A stretch of DNA of 64,000 nt from Sinomonas gamaensis (GTDB taxonomy: Bacteria > Actinomycetota > Actinomycetes > Actinomycetales > Micrococcaceae): contig NZ_SSCL01000012.1 in NCBI RefSeq assembly GCF_005876955.1, forward strand, positions 62,001-126,000, in the 5' to 3' direction. This document shows positions 42,756 through 51,910 of this stretch, in pieces (the stretch's first letter is position 1; each line of letters starts with the position of its first letter). Below the pieces are notes generated by a model, which searched no databases, was not told where the DNA came from, and was given only the letters and a program-made list of their open reading frames with translations. The position numbers and the translations under genes are program-made.

Positions 42756-43973
42756 ATGAACCGATCAGGTGGTGACGCCGACGTCACGAGAGCGGCGATG
42801 CTCGCCCATTTGGGAACGTCCGGCGGGGCCTCTCGGGCCGATCTGGCACGGGCCCTCGGCCTTTCCCCGGCGCTCGTGTCCCAGACGGTGAAGCAGCTCA
42901 TGGCCGAGGGCCTGGTGCGTGAACTCGAAACCTCCACCTCCAGTGGCGGACGGCCTGGAAGGCTTCTGGGAGTTGCCTCGACCGCCCTGCGGAGCGTGGG
43001 CCTGAAGGTGTCCCACGACCATGTCGCCCTCGTCGAGACCGAACTCGACGGCTCTGTCGTTCGAGCGGTGACGCTCCGTTTCGACGCAGCCTCTGTCACC
43101 TTCCTCAGCGACCTCGTCGGTTTGGTCAGAGCTTTCATTGGAGACGGCCGAGACGAGCCGATCCTCGGGATTGGAGTAGGTGTTCCCGGCGCCGTGGACG
43201 CGACGGGAACTGGGGTGGTGGATTCGGGGATGCTTGGTTGGCGCCAAGCCCCGCTCGGTGCCCTGATGGCCCGTGAGCTCGACGTTCCGGTCCTTGTCGA
43301 GAACAACGTCAACGCACTTGCCGTGGCGGAGCGGCTCTACGGCGCCGGTCGCGAGCATGAGAACTTCCTGGTCATCACCATCGGGGAGGGCGTCGGCGCC
43401 GGTGTGGTAGTCGGCGGCGAAGTGGTTCGCGGAAGCCGTGGAGGCGCCGGCGAGATCGGGCACATCACTGCGTTGTCCGACGGCCCCCTGTGCACATGCG
43501 GCAAGCGTGGGTGCATCGAAGCACTGGCGGGAGAGAAGGCACTGCTCGGCAAGGCGCGCGGTGCGGGCGTGGTTCCCGCCGGTGGAGAGATGGCCCAGCT
43601 CCAGCGGGCTGCGGACTCTGGCAATCCGAACGCTCGCGCAATCTACGCCTTGGCCGCATCCAAGCTCGGCGAGGTTGTCGCCAGTCTCGTGCAGTTCATC
43701 GACCCGGAAGTCGTGATCATCAGCGGCGAAGGCACCAAGGCGTGGACCCACTGGAGCATTCCGTTCGAGCAAGCCCTGCGCGCGGGCATCACCGTCGACC
43801 GTCGCGCAATCCCAGTGATCGTCGAGGACTGGGAGGACGAAGCATGGGCACGGGGGGCAGCAGCTCTGGTCGCTTCAACCCCGTTCGATGTCGCAGGGAC
43901 CTTCGGGGAGCAGGGACGGCGGGTCCGAGCCCGCCTCATGACTGGATCGTCAGCAACGGAGGCTGCATCATGA
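42756..43973 (+). CDS. ROK family transcriptional repressor (NagC/XylR type)
   Basis: 405 residues, RBS AAAGGAAG. N-terminal winged helix (about 10-70): GASRADLARALGLSPALVSQTVKQL. ROK kinase-like domain follows: LGIGVGVPGAVD, NNVNALAVAERLYG, GEGVGAGVVVGGEVVRG and the zinc/ROK signature CTCGKRGCIEALAG. Such proteins bind a sugar and release DNA. First gene of the alpha-glucoside operon; its stop overlaps the permease start by four bases, so it is produced with the operon it probably controls. Confidence 0.92.
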   Translation: MNRSGGDADVTRAAMLAHLGTSGGASRADLARALGLSPALVSQTVKQLMAEGLVRELETSTSSGGRPGRLLGVASTALRSVGLKVSHDHVALVETELDGSVVRAVTLRFDAASVTFLSDLVGLVRAFIGDGRDEPILGIGVGVPGAVDATGTGVVDSGMLGWRQAPLGALMARELDVPVLVENNVNALAVAERLYGAGREHENFLVITIGEGVGAGVVVGGEVVRGSRGGAGEIGHITALSDGPLCTCGKRGCIEALAGEKALLGKARGAGVVPAGGEMAQLQRAADSGNPNARAIYALAASKLGEVVASLVQFIDPEVVIISGEGTKAWTHWSIPFEQALRAGITVDRRAIPVIVEDWEDEAWARGAAALVASTPFDVAGTFGEQGRRVRARLMTGSSATEAAS

Positions 43974-44923
43974 CATCGATCCTGGCCCGGAAGGACCGTT
44001 CGGCTGAGCGCAAGGCGACCGAGGCTCTTCCCCGAAATCCCACCCGGCGAACTCGCCGGCTGCGATATGCGGCCACCGTCGCGCTGTTCCTCCTTCCCAG
44101 TGCGATTCCTCTGATGGCATTCACGGTCGGCCCAATGATCGCCGCCTTATGGATCAGCCTGACGCGCTGGAACCTGATCGGCTCGATGAAGTGGGTCGGT
44201 CTGGAGAACTACCAGCAGCTGCTGGCCGATCCGGCCACCAGGAACGCCTTCCTGCACACCCTCTACTACATCGTGGGGTACCTACCGCTCGCCTACGCGG
44301 CGGGCCTCGCTGCGGCGTTGGCTCTGAACACCAAGGTTCCAGGCCGGTCCCTGCTGCGCGGAATCTACTTCCTGCCTGTGGTCACGAGCTGGATCGTCGT
44401 CGCGCTGGTCTGGCGCTGGCTCCTGAACCCCGACACCGGGCTCATCAACTGGCTCCTGCACCTCATCGGGATCCAGGGCCCGGGATGGTGGACCGATCCC
44501 GTCTGGTCCTTGCCTTCAATCATCTTGGCTTCTGTGTGGAAGGACCTCGGATTCATCATGGTCATCCTCCTGGCTGGCCTCCAGGCCATCCCCGAGGAGC
44601 TGTACGAGGCCGCCCGGGTCGACGGCGCGGGCCCTTGGCGGCGGCTGTTCAGCATCACCTTGCCCATGCTGTCCCCCTCCAGCTTCTTCGTCCTCGTGCT
44701 TTCGCTGATCAACGGGTTCCAAGTCTTCGATCAGGTCTATGCGATGACCGGAGGAGGGCCGAACAACTCCTCCCAGGTGGTCGTCCAACAGATCTACGAC
44801 CTGACGTTCAGGTTCGGCCAGGCTGGAATGGCGTCGGCTCTGTCATGGATGCTCTTCGCGGTCATCCTCGTCATCACGCTCATCCAGGTCCGGCTCCAGA
44901 AGCGGTGGGTGAATTATGCGTAA
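43970..44923 (+). CDS. Sugar ABC transporter permease (MalF type)
   Basis: 317 residues from ATG 43970. Basic leader, six predicted helices starting with AATVALFLLPSAIPLMAFTV, and the ATPase-docking EAA loop ELYEAARVDGAGPWRRLF followed by ITLPMLSP. Forms a heterodimer with the next permease, whose start overlaps by eight bases. No ATPase gene is found in this operon. Confidence 0.92.
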   Translation: MTSILARKDRSAERKATEALPRNPTRRTRRLRYAATVALFLLPSAIPLMAFTVGPMIAALWISLTRWNLIGSMKWVGLENYQQLLADPATRNAFLHTLYYIVGYLPLAYAAGLAAALALNTKVPGRSLLRGIYFLPVVTSWIVVALVWRWLLNPDTGLINWLLHLIGIQGPGWWTDPVWSLPSIILASVWKDLGFIMVILLAGLQAIPEELYEAARVDGAGPWRRLFSITLPMLSPSSFFVLVLSLINGFQVFDQVYAMTGGGPNNSSQVVVQQIYDLTFRFGQAGMASALSWMLFAVILVITLIQVRLQKRWVNYA

Positions 44924-45731
44924 GCGGCTCGCTAACGCGGCGCTGTTGGCGGTCCTCGTCGCCGGCGCTGCAGCGATGGTCTTCCCGTTCGTGTGGGCGC
45001 TCGTAACCTCCATCAGTCCAGGTGCTGGGCTTTCGGCGACGCCTTCCCTTGTCCCAGAAAACCCCTCTGCATCCGCCTATCAGGCGCTCTTCGACCGCCT
45101 TCCCTTCGGGCGGGTCGTCCTCAACAGCCTGCTCTTGGCTCTCGCGACGGCGGCGGCACAGCTCGCGACCGCATCTTTGGCCGCCTACGTGTTCTCCAGG
45201 ATGCCGTTCAAGGGCCGCGGTGTGATCTTCTCGGTCTACCTGGCCACCATGATGATCCCGATGCAGGTGCTGGTCGTCCCGCTATTCGTGGAGATGAAAA
45301 GCCTGGGGCTCATCGACACTTACCTCGGAGTCTTCCTCCCCGGTATCGCCAGCGCATTCGGCGTGTTCCTGCTCAGGCAGGCGATGAACTCGATCCCCTT
45401 CGACCTGGACCAGGCAGCAACGATCGATGGAGCCGGACATTTCCGGATCTTCGTCCAGATCATCCTGCCCCTGATTCGGCCGGCACTGGCGACCTTGGCC
45501 GTGTTCACATTCCTGAACAGCTGGAACAGCTTCCTCTGGCCGCTCATCATCCTGCGCACCCCAGCATTGAAGACCCTCCCAGTTGCCCTCGCCGCCCTTC
45601 AAGGCCAGTACACAACCCAATGGGACATCGTCATGGCGGGCTCCGTCGTGAGCATCCTCCCGATGCTCGCCCTCTACGTATTCGCACAGAAGTACATCGT
45701 CCAAGGCGTCGCCGGCACCGGATTCAAGTGA
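44916..45731 (+). CDS. Sugar ABC transporter permease (MalG type)
   Basis: 271 residues, six helices; MalG landmarks FPFVWALVTSISPG, YLATMMIPMQVLVVPLF, EAA loop DLDQAATIDGAGHFRIF with ILPLIRPALATL, and NSWNSFLWPLIIL. Coupled to the first permease by an eight-base overlap. An ATPase must be supplied in trans. Confidence 0.92.
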   Translation: MRKRLANAALLAVLVAGAAAMVFPFVWALVTSISPGAGLSATPSLVPENPSASAYQALFDRLPFGRVVLNSLLLALATAAAQLATASLAAYVFSRMPFKGRGVIFSVYLATMMIPMQVLVVPLFVEMKSLGLIDTYLGVFLPGIASAFGVFLLRQAMNSIPFDLDQAATIDGAGHFRIFVQIILPLIRPALATLAVFTFLNSWNSFLWPLIILRTPALKTLPVALAALQGQYTTQWDIVMAGSVVSILPMLALYVFAQKYIVQGVAGTGFK

Positions 45732-45789
45732 CTTCCCGGCCGACAACACACCACTCCCCTCCCCCTCACAGATCAACGGAGACATCATC

Positions 45790-47037
45790 ATGAAGAAACC
45801 ACTGGCCGTGCTCTGCATAGCTGCCACCGCTGCGCTGGCTCTCGCCGGGTGCAATGCCGGTGGCCAAGGAACCGCTTCCGGGGACAAGGTCACGATCAAG
45901 TACACAAACTTCATCTCCAACGGTGGAAATGAGAAGAACCTCGACACGATCGTTCAGGCCTTCGAGAAGGAGAACCCGAACATCACTGTCCAAGTCACGA
46001 CGCTCCCCTACAAGGAGTACGCGACCACCCTCCAGACAGACCTCGCGGCAGGAACCCAGGCCGACACATTCGACATCGAGTACGCGAACCTGAAGTCCTA
46101 TGTCGCGAACGGGACCGTCGCGCCGCTCGACGGCGTGGATGCTTCCAAGTACCGGCCCTCGCTGCTTCAGTCCTACGAGTCAGACGGCAAACAGTACGCT
46201 CTGCCGACCTCGTTCTCCGATGTGGTCCTGTACTACAACAAGGCACTCTTCGACGCAGCCCACCTTCCCTACCCGAATTCGAGCTGGACGTGGGCAGATG
46301 AGGCCGCGGCCGCACAGAAGCTCGCCAACCCTGCCGGAGGGGTCTTCGGGGACTTCCAGAACATCACGTTCTACGAGTTCTACAAGGCCGTCGCACAGGC
46401 CGGTGGCAAGTTCCTGAACGACGACGGCAAGTCAGTCGCCTTCAACTCCCCGGAGGGGGTCAAGGCGGCTCAGTGGCTCGCCGAGAAGAGCGGGACCACT
46501 ATGCCGACGCCTGCTCAAGGGGCGGGGACCCCGGACTTCGATACGAAGCTCTTCAAGGACGGCAAGCTCGCGATGCTGCACAGCGGCATCTGGGTTGCAA
46601 GCAGCTTCGCGGACGCCCCGAAGGACTGGGACATCGCGGTCGAGCCAGGCGACGCGAAGAAGGCCAGCGCGATGTTCTCCAACGCGGTCGCAGTGTCGGC
46701 CGCCTCGAAGAACAAGGAGGCGGCCCAGAAGTGGGCCGGATACCTCTCGAGCTCGCAGGTGATGGCCCAGACCCGCATCAGCGCAGGGTGGGAGCTTCCC
46801 CCGACATCGGACGAGTCGGCGCTCAAGCCGTACTTGAACCAGGGCAAGCCCGCGAACCGTCAGGCTGTCTTCGACGCCCTCAACAGCGTGGTCCTGCCAC
46901 CGTCGATCGGCGAGAACCAGCAGAAGATGACCGACATCATCACCAATGCCCTCGGTGAAGTCGCCGCCAAGCGCTCCAGCGCGGCCGATGCCCTCAGGTC
47001 CGCGGCCGACCAGGTCAATGCGCTCCTGAAGCAGTAG
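45790..47037 (+). CDS. Sugar-binding lipoprotein of ABC importer
   Basis: 415 residues with lipoprotein signal MKKPLAVL...LALAGC, Cys21. Family-1 binding protein: VTIKYTNFISNGG, FEKENPNITVQVTTLPY, DIEYANLKSYVANG, YALPTSFSDVVLYYNKALF, KLAMLHSGIWVASSF. By context with GH15 and GH31 hydrolases the ligand is probably an alpha-linked gluco-oligosaccharide. RBS is the CAACGGAGA just before ATG. Confidence 0.9.
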   Translation: MKKPLAVLCIAATAALALAGCNAGGQGTASGDKVTIKYTNFISNGGNEKNLDTIVQAFEKENPNITVQVTTLPYKEYATTLQTDLAAGTQADTFDIEYANLKSYVANGTVAPLDGVDASKYRPSLLQSYESDGKQYALPTSFSDVVLYYNKALFDAAHLPYPNSSWTWADEAAAAQKLANPAGGVFGDFQNITFYEFYKAVAQAGGKFLNDDGKSVAFNSPEGVKAAQWLAEKSGTTMPTPAQGAGTPDFDTKLFKDGKLAMLHSGIWVASSFADAPKDWDIAVEPGDAKKASAMFSNAVAVSAASKNKEAAQKWAGYLSSSQVMAQTRISAGWELPPTSDESALKPYLNQGKPANRQAVFDALNSVVLPPSIGENQQKMTDIITNALGEVAAKRSSAADALRSAADQVNALLKQ

Positions 47038-47117
47038 CGAGCGCCGACAGAGTCCCCTGGCAGCTGGGCGGGTCGCCAGATCCTCCGGAGGCCCGCCCCA
47101 CCAGACGAAAGAACCCC

Positions 47118-48296
47118 ATGACGGCAGAACAGGCGCGACGCGCGGTTGAGTCCACCCCGGATTCCCTCATCCGGATCCAGGAGCTCGTCGATGCGAGCAT
47201 CACGCTGATCCTCCAACAGCAGTCCAGCACGGGCGCCTACCCGGCATCGCCGGGCTTCTCGGCCTACGCAGGCTACTGCTGGTTCCGCGACGGGTCCTTC
47301 ATCGCCGACGCCATGTCCGCGGTCGGCCATGCAGACTCGGCCGAGGCGTTCTTCGACTGGTGCGCCCGAGTGATAGAAGAGCGTGAGCAGCAGATCAGCG
47401 GCATCGTCGAACAGGCCAAGAACGGCACCCCGGCCCCTGACACCGCCATGCTCCCCACCCGGTACACGCTCACCGGAGAGGAAGGCAGCGACGACTGGTG
47501 GGACTTCCAGCTTGACGGCTATGGGACCTGGCTGTGGGCCCTTGCCCAGCATCATGGCCGCTTCGGAACCGACCTGAGCAGATGGGGAACAGCCGTCCGT
47601 CTCAGCGTGGAGTACCTGTGCAGTTCCTGGAGTCGGCCGTGCTTCGATTGGTGGGAGGAGCACGCCGAGCACGTCCACGTCTCGACCCTTGGCTGCATCG
47701 CCGCGGGCCTGCGCGCCATCGCGGCCACCGGCATACTCCCGGAGGGTCAGGCCCTGGCCGCCCGCACCACTGCCGAGGACATCACGAGCTTCATCCAATC
47801 CCAAGGGGTCAGGGCCGGACACCTGACCAAGTGGATCGGAACCGAGGAGGTCGACGCCAGCCTCCTCGCGCTCATCGCACCCTTGGCGGTCCTGAACGCG
47901 CGAGAAAGCATCGCCGCTCTGACCGTCGATGTCATCGAGGCCCGCATCACCGTCGGTGAGGGCGCCTACCGCTACGCGGGCGACACCTACTACGGCGGCG
48001 GGCAGTGGCCTCTCCTGAGCTGCTTCCTCGGCCTCGCCCATGCAGCTGCCGGTCACGGCGAGCGTGCCCGCCAGATCCTGGACTGGGTGGTGAGCACCGC
48101 CGGCGCGGACGGCAGCATCCCCGAACAGGTCGACTGGCAGCTCTTGGCCCCTGAGTACTACGCCCAATGGGTCGAAAGATGGGGCCGTCCTGCAGACCCG
48201 CTGCTATGGAGCCACGCGATGTTCCTCCGACTCGCAGCAGAACTCCGTCTCACACCTCAACCGAGCACTCCAAGACACCGAGAGGATGGCGCATGA
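47118..48296 (+). CDS. Glycoside hydrolase family 15-like alpha-glucosidase
   Basis: 392 residues, no signal peptide, so intracellular. (alpha/alpha)6-barrel features of GH15: YAGYCWFRDGSFIADAM, WDFQLDGYGTWLWAL, FDWWEEHAEHVHVST with general acid candidates Glu180/Glu181, and IPEQVDWQLLAPEYYAQW near the end with the base Glu. Shorter than fungal glucoamylase and lacking a starch-binding domain, it fits bacterial GH15 enzymes acting on small alpha-glucosides such as isomalto-oligosaccharides. Coupled to the GH31 gene by an ATGA overlap. Confidence 0.85.
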   Translation: MTAEQARRAVESTPDSLIRIQELVDASITLILQQQSSTGAYPASPGFSAYAGYCWFRDGSFIADAMSAVGHADSAEAFFDWCARVIEEREQQISGIVEQAKNGTPAPDTAMLPTRYTLTGEEGSDDWWDFQLDGYGTWLWALAQHHGRFGTDLSRWGTAVRLSVEYLCSSWSRPCFDWWEEHAEHVHVSTLGCIAAGLRAIAATGILPEGQALAARTTAEDITSFIQSQGVRAGHLTKWIGTEEVDASLLALIAPLAVLNARESIAALTVDVIEARITVGEGAYRYAGDTYYGGGQWPLLSCFLGLAHAAAGHGERARQILDWVVSTAGADGSIPEQVDWQLLAPEYYAQWVERWGRPADPLLWSHAMFLRLAAELRLTPQPSTPRHREDGA

Positions 48297-50542
48297 TCCG
48301 CCACCGGCCCTACGGTTCAGGGCATCCCTACACGGACGACACCGATCAACGCAGCCCCATCCGCCCGATCGCTGGGCAGCAGGTCCGCCTTGGGGTCCGG
48401 ACGTCCCCCGACATCACGGAGGTCTCCTGCGAAGTCCAGGAGATCGGTCCTGACGGCCACGCGGCGGCCTCCGCCACTCCTGCGGAGAGGGTCGCCACCG
48501 CTTCTCGTGGGCAGATTATCGACGGCGGCCACCTCGCTTCCGCTCAGGCACGCCTGGCTCGTGCGAGCAGCGGATGGCAGACGACCATCTCAGGCCTCGA
48601 CGGCGAGACCGAATACCGCTACAGATTCACAGGCCTCACAGAATCAGGCGAAACCCAGAGCACGCGCTGGTTCGCCTTTCGTCCGGCGACCTGGACGAAG
48701 TCGGCCACTGCCCTGCAGGTCGAGGGCCGTAGCCGCGTCCTGGGCGACAGCGTCGAGATTCTTCATTCTGGAGGCTCGCCGGTACGTGTGCGCTTCGCCC
48801 TCCCGCTGGCGGCAGCTGAGCGCGTCACTGGCTTCGGGGAGCGCTATGACGCACTGGATCACACCGGCAGGAAGCTCGACGCTGTTGTCTTCGAGCAGTA
48901 CAAGAGCCAAGGACAGCACCGCCGCACCTACCTGCCCATGCCTTTCGCGCACGTGGTCGGAGGCGAGGGATGGGGATTCCATGTGGACACCAGCCGCCGC
49001 ACATGGTTCGACATCGCCGCCAGCACCCCCGAGCGGCTCATCGTCGAAGCCGACCTCGACGAAACCGCCGATCCTGAAGCGGTGCTGCTGACCGTCAGGT
49101 TCTTCGACGGATCCCCGTCCGAGGTACTGACCCAGTTCCTCGACCGCGTCGGGCGCCCCAAAGAGCTTCCGGAGTGGGTGTTCAAGCTCTGGGCCAGCGG
49201 CAACGAATGGAACACGCAAGCAGAAGTCATGCGCCAGATGGACCTCCATCGGAGAACCGACATCCCGGTCGGCGTCGTCGTCATCGAAGCGTGGAGCGAT
49301 GAGTCCACCTTCACCGCGTTCCGGGACGCCCAGTACAACCCGACGGAAGACGGCTCACCGCTCAGTCTCGCCGACTTCACCTTCCCAGCAGAGGGCGCAT
49401 GGCCGGACCCCAAGGGGATGGTTGACGAGCTCCACGACCGTGATGTCCGAGTCGTGCTCTGGCAGATCCCTCTGCTGAAGATGCGCCCCCACCCCAAAGG
49501 GCAAGCCCGCTTCGACGCAGACGCGGCAGTGCGTGAGGGAAGGGTCATCCTCGAGCAGGCGCCCGATGGAACCCTGCGACCATACAGGAACCGCGGCTGG
49601 TGGTTCCCCCTCGCCCTCATGCCCGACCTCACGGATGCAGAGGCTGCACGATGGTGGACCGAGAAGCGGCGCTACCTCGTCGAAGAAGTCGGCATCGACG
49701 GCTTCAAGACAGACGGTGGTGAGCACGCTTGGGGCCGCGATCTGCAATATCTCAACGGCCGGAGAGGCGACGAGGCAAACAACCTCTTCCCTGTCGCATA
49801 CGCCCGCGCTTACGGTGACCTGCTCGAATCGGCCGGCAAGGCGCCCGTGACGTTCAGCAGAGCCGGATTCACAGGGTCCCAGGCACACGGTGCCTTCTGG
49901 GCCGGAGACGAGAACTCGAGCTGGGACGCCTTCAGATGGTCCCTCTACGCCGGCCTCTCTGCTGGCTCGAGCGGGATCCTCTATTGGGGCTGGGACTTCG
50001 CAGGCTTCTCCGGGGAGATCCCGACCGCCGAACTCTACCTCCGATCTGCAGAAGCCGCGGCATTCGTGCCGATCATGCAGTACCACTCAGAGTTCAACCA
50101 CCACCGCAAACCTTCGCATGACAGGACTCCTTGGAACATCCAGGAGCGAACCGGAGACGATCGTGTGATCCCGATCTTCCGCGAACTGACCCATCTGCGC
50201 GAACGGCTCATCCCCTATCTGGCGCACCAAGCGAGAGCCAGCATCGAACACGGAACGCCTCTGATGAAGCCGCTCTTCTTCGACCACCCCTCGGACCCAG
50301 GGGTGTGGGAACGTCCTCTCCAATGGATGCTCGGCGAAGACCTCCTGGTCTCACCCGTCACGGAAGAAGGGGCAACCCAATGGACGACCTACCTTCCGGA
50401 GGGCGAATGGGTGGACGTGTGGTCCGGCCAGCGCCACCAGGGAAAGCTGGAGGTCACGACCCAAGCGCCGCTTGGACGCGTCCCGGTGTTCTCAAGAGAG
50501 AGCGCTTGGCCTGAGATGAAGAAGATCTTCCGGGCCGAATGA
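48293..50542 (+). CDS. Glycoside hydrolase family 31 alpha-glycosidase
   Basis: 749 residues from ATG 48293 overlapping the GH15 stop. N-terminal beta-domains (about 1-290), then GH31 barrel: VFKLWASGNEWNTQAEVM, the nucleophile block GIDGFKTDGGEHAWG with Asp474, FSRAGFTGSQAHGAFWAGDE with the acid/base Asp, and C-terminal beta-domains (GEWVDVWSG). No signal peptide. GH31 includes alpha-glucosidases, alpha-xylosidases and sulfoquinovosidases; specificity is not clear from motifs. With GH15 it would hydrolyse the imported sugar. A strong hairpin follows its stop. Confidence 0.88.
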   Translation: MIRHRPYGSGHPYTDDTDQRSPIRPIAGQQVRLGVRTSPDITEVSCEVQEIGPDGHAAASATPAERVATASRGQIIDGGHLASAQARLARASSGWQTTISGLDGETEYRYRFTGLTESGETQSTRWFAFRPATWTKSATALQVEGRSRVLGDSVEILHSGGSPVRVRFALPLAAAERVTGFGERYDALDHTGRKLDAVVFEQYKSQGQHRRTYLPMPFAHVVGGEGWGFHVDTSRRTWFDIAASTPERLIVEADLDETADPEAVLLTVRFFDGSPSEVLTQFLDRVGRPKELPEWVFKLWASGNEWNTQAEVMRQMDLHRRTDIPVGVVVIEAWSDESTFTAFRDAQYNPTEDGSPLSLADFTFPAEGAWPDPKGMVDELHDRDVRVVLWQIPLLKMRPHPKGQARFDADAAVREGRVILEQAPDGTLRPYRNRGWWFPLALMPDLTDAEAARWWTEKRRYLVEEVGIDGFKTDGGEHAWGRDLQYLNGRRGDEANNLFPVAYARAYGDLLESAGKAPVTFSRAGFTGSQAHGAFWAGDENSSWDAFRWSLYAGLSAGSSGILYWGWDFAGFSGEIPTAELYLRSAEAAAFVPIMQYHSEFNHHRKPSHDRTPWNIQERTGDDRVIPIFRELTHLRERLIPYLAHQARASIEHGTPLMKPLFFDHPSDPGVWERPLQWMLGEDLLVSPVTEEGATQWTTYLPEGEWVDVWSGQRHQGKLEVTTQAPLGRVPVFSRESAWPEMKKIFRAE

Positions 50543-50547
50543 GGGAC

Positions 50548-50586
50548 GGCGTGCTCGGAGCGCATATCCGACGCCCCGAGCACGCC
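50548..50586. terminator. Hairpin after GH31 gene
   Basis: Perfect 11-bp arms GGCGTGCTCGG and CCGAGCACGCC around 17 bases, six bases past the stop. Likely terminator or attenuator before the reductase gene. Confidence 0.65.
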
Positions 50587-50665
50587 TCCCGCATTTCCGG
50601 GACGACCAGACGACCAGTCATCCCGTTGTTGTCCGTCCGCCTGCACCGACCCGGATGAGAGGACC

Positions 50666-51664
50666 ATGGAGTACAGAAAGCTCGGGCGCTCAGGCCTGTA
50701 CGTGAGCGAAATCGCGTACGGCAACTGGGTCACCCACGGCGAGCAGATCGACCAGGACATGGCCACGGCATGCGTCCGGACCGCCCTCGACCTCGGTGTC
50801 ACCACATTCGACACCGCCGACACCTATGCCGGCACTCGCGCGGAGACCGCTCTTGGAACGGCGCTCAGCGGCGTCCGGCGCGAGGGCGTCGAGATTCTCA
50901 CCAAGGTCTACTTCCCCACCGGCGAGGGAAAGAACGACCGGGGCCTCTCCCGTAAACACATGATGGAGTCCATCAACGGCTCGCTCCGCCGCCTCCGGAC
51001 CGACTATGTCGATGTTTACCAAGCGCACCGCTACGACTACGAGACGCCCCTCGAAGAGACGATGCAGGCCTTCGCCGACATCGTCCACGCAGGCAAGGCC
51101 CACTACATCGGGGTGTCGGAGTGGAAGGCTGACGAGATCCGGCGCGGCGCAGCCCTCGCAAGAGGACTCGGAATCCAGCTCGTCTCAAACCAACCGCAGT
51201 ACAACATGCTCTGGCGCGTCATCGAGCCGGAGATCATGCCGGTATGCGAAGAAGTCGGACTCGGCCAGATCGTCTGGTCCCCATTGGCGCAGGGGGTCCT
51301 GACCGGAAAATACCTTCGCAATTCGCGTGGACCGGCCTCATCCAGATTCGCCGCCGATGACGGCACCCTCAAGACCGACGAACCCTATATGCGCCCTGAA
51401 GTGCTCGACCGCGTGCAAGATCTGCGCCCTCTCGCGGACGCCGCGGGCATGTCGATGGCAGCATTTGCGATTGCCTGGGTGCTACGGAGACAGAGCGTCT
51501 CTGCCGCCATCGTTGGGGCGTCCAAGCCCGAACAGCTCAGGGACAGCCTCCAAGCGGCCGGCAAGAGACTCGACCCGGCCCTTGTCGAGCAAGTCGACGC
51601 CGTACTCGGGGACTGCGTGGAACGGAGCCCCGCCAAGGTCCTGTCTTTGCCGAAGCGGATCTGA
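50666..51664 (+). CDS. Aldo/keto reductase
   Basis: 332 residues, RBS GAGAGGA. AKR barrel with MEYRKLGRSGLYVSEIAYGN, catalytic FDTADTYAG (Asp49, Tyr54), Lys in EILTKVYFP, His in VYQAHRYD, and the C-terminal AIVGASKPEQLRDSL. Resembles the voltage-gated potassium channel beta-subunit/YghZ group of AKRs, NADPH-dependent reductases of sugars and carbonyls. May process a glycoside or keto-sugar linked to the upstream operon, though a hairpin separates them. Confidence 0.88.
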   Translation: MEYRKLGRSGLYVSEIAYGNWVTHGEQIDQDMATACVRTALDLGVTTFDTADTYAGTRAETALGTALSGVRREGVEILTKVYFPTGEGKNDRGLSRKHMMESINGSLRRLRTDYVDVYQAHRYDYETPLEETMQAFADIVHAGKAHYIGVSEWKADEIRRGAALARGLGIQLVSNQPQYNMLWRVIEPEIMPVCEEVGLGQIVWSPLAQGVLTGKYLRNSRGPASSRFAADDGTLKTDEPYMRPEVLDRVQDLRPLADAAGMSMAAFAIAWVLRRQSVSAAIVGASKPEQLRDSLQAAGKRLDPALVEQVDAVLGDCVERSPAKVLSLPKRI

Positions 51665-51679
51665 CACTGGCCAGAAATA

Positions 51680-51790
51680 GTGATCGGAAGCAAATTCCCA
51701 GTCGGGGCGAGAATCAAGCCTTTCACCATCGGGATCGGCATCGGCGGCACCGGAATCAAGGGCGGGATCGTCAACCCCGAGCACGGGTCC
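51680..51790 (+). pseudogene. Remnant of polyphosphate glucokinase-like ROK kinase
   Basis: Directly after the reductase gene the translation from GTG 51680 gives FTIGIGIGGTGIKGGIVNP, matching the ATP/phosphate-binding strand-loop of ROK glucokinases, where GIDIGGTGIKGGIV is the canonical form of polyphosphate glucokinase (the Asp is replaced by Gly here). About 37 residues in, similarity stops and frames are interrupted; no continuation of the kinase (no EXDN or CGRxGC block) is found in the next 700 bases. I read it as a decayed 5' end of a glucokinase gene that once completed the sugar operon. Confidence 0.6.
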
Positions 51791-51878
51791 GTTGAACGCG
51801 GTCCCGGTCCCGGCAGCGTTGCAGCGCCTGAGTCGGACCCAAGCCGTTGCACCACACATGGCGCACAGGAACGAAGGG

Positions 51879-51906
51879 TTGACAGAAAAGCCTGTCTACC
51901 TAGAGT
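51879..51906 (+). promoter_or_regulatory. Promoter-like sequence
   Basis: TTGACA (51879-51884), 16-base spacer, TAGAGT (51901-51906): the best sigma-70-like pair I saw in this gene-free stretch. No convincing gene follows; an open frame from 51916 lacks protein character. Confidence 0.3.
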
Positions 51907-51910
51907 TTGA

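Noticed and set aside
42445-42756. A 103-codon minus-strand frame before the ROK gene
   Set aside because: No RBS, no family, and it covers the probable promoter/operator; treated as non-coding.
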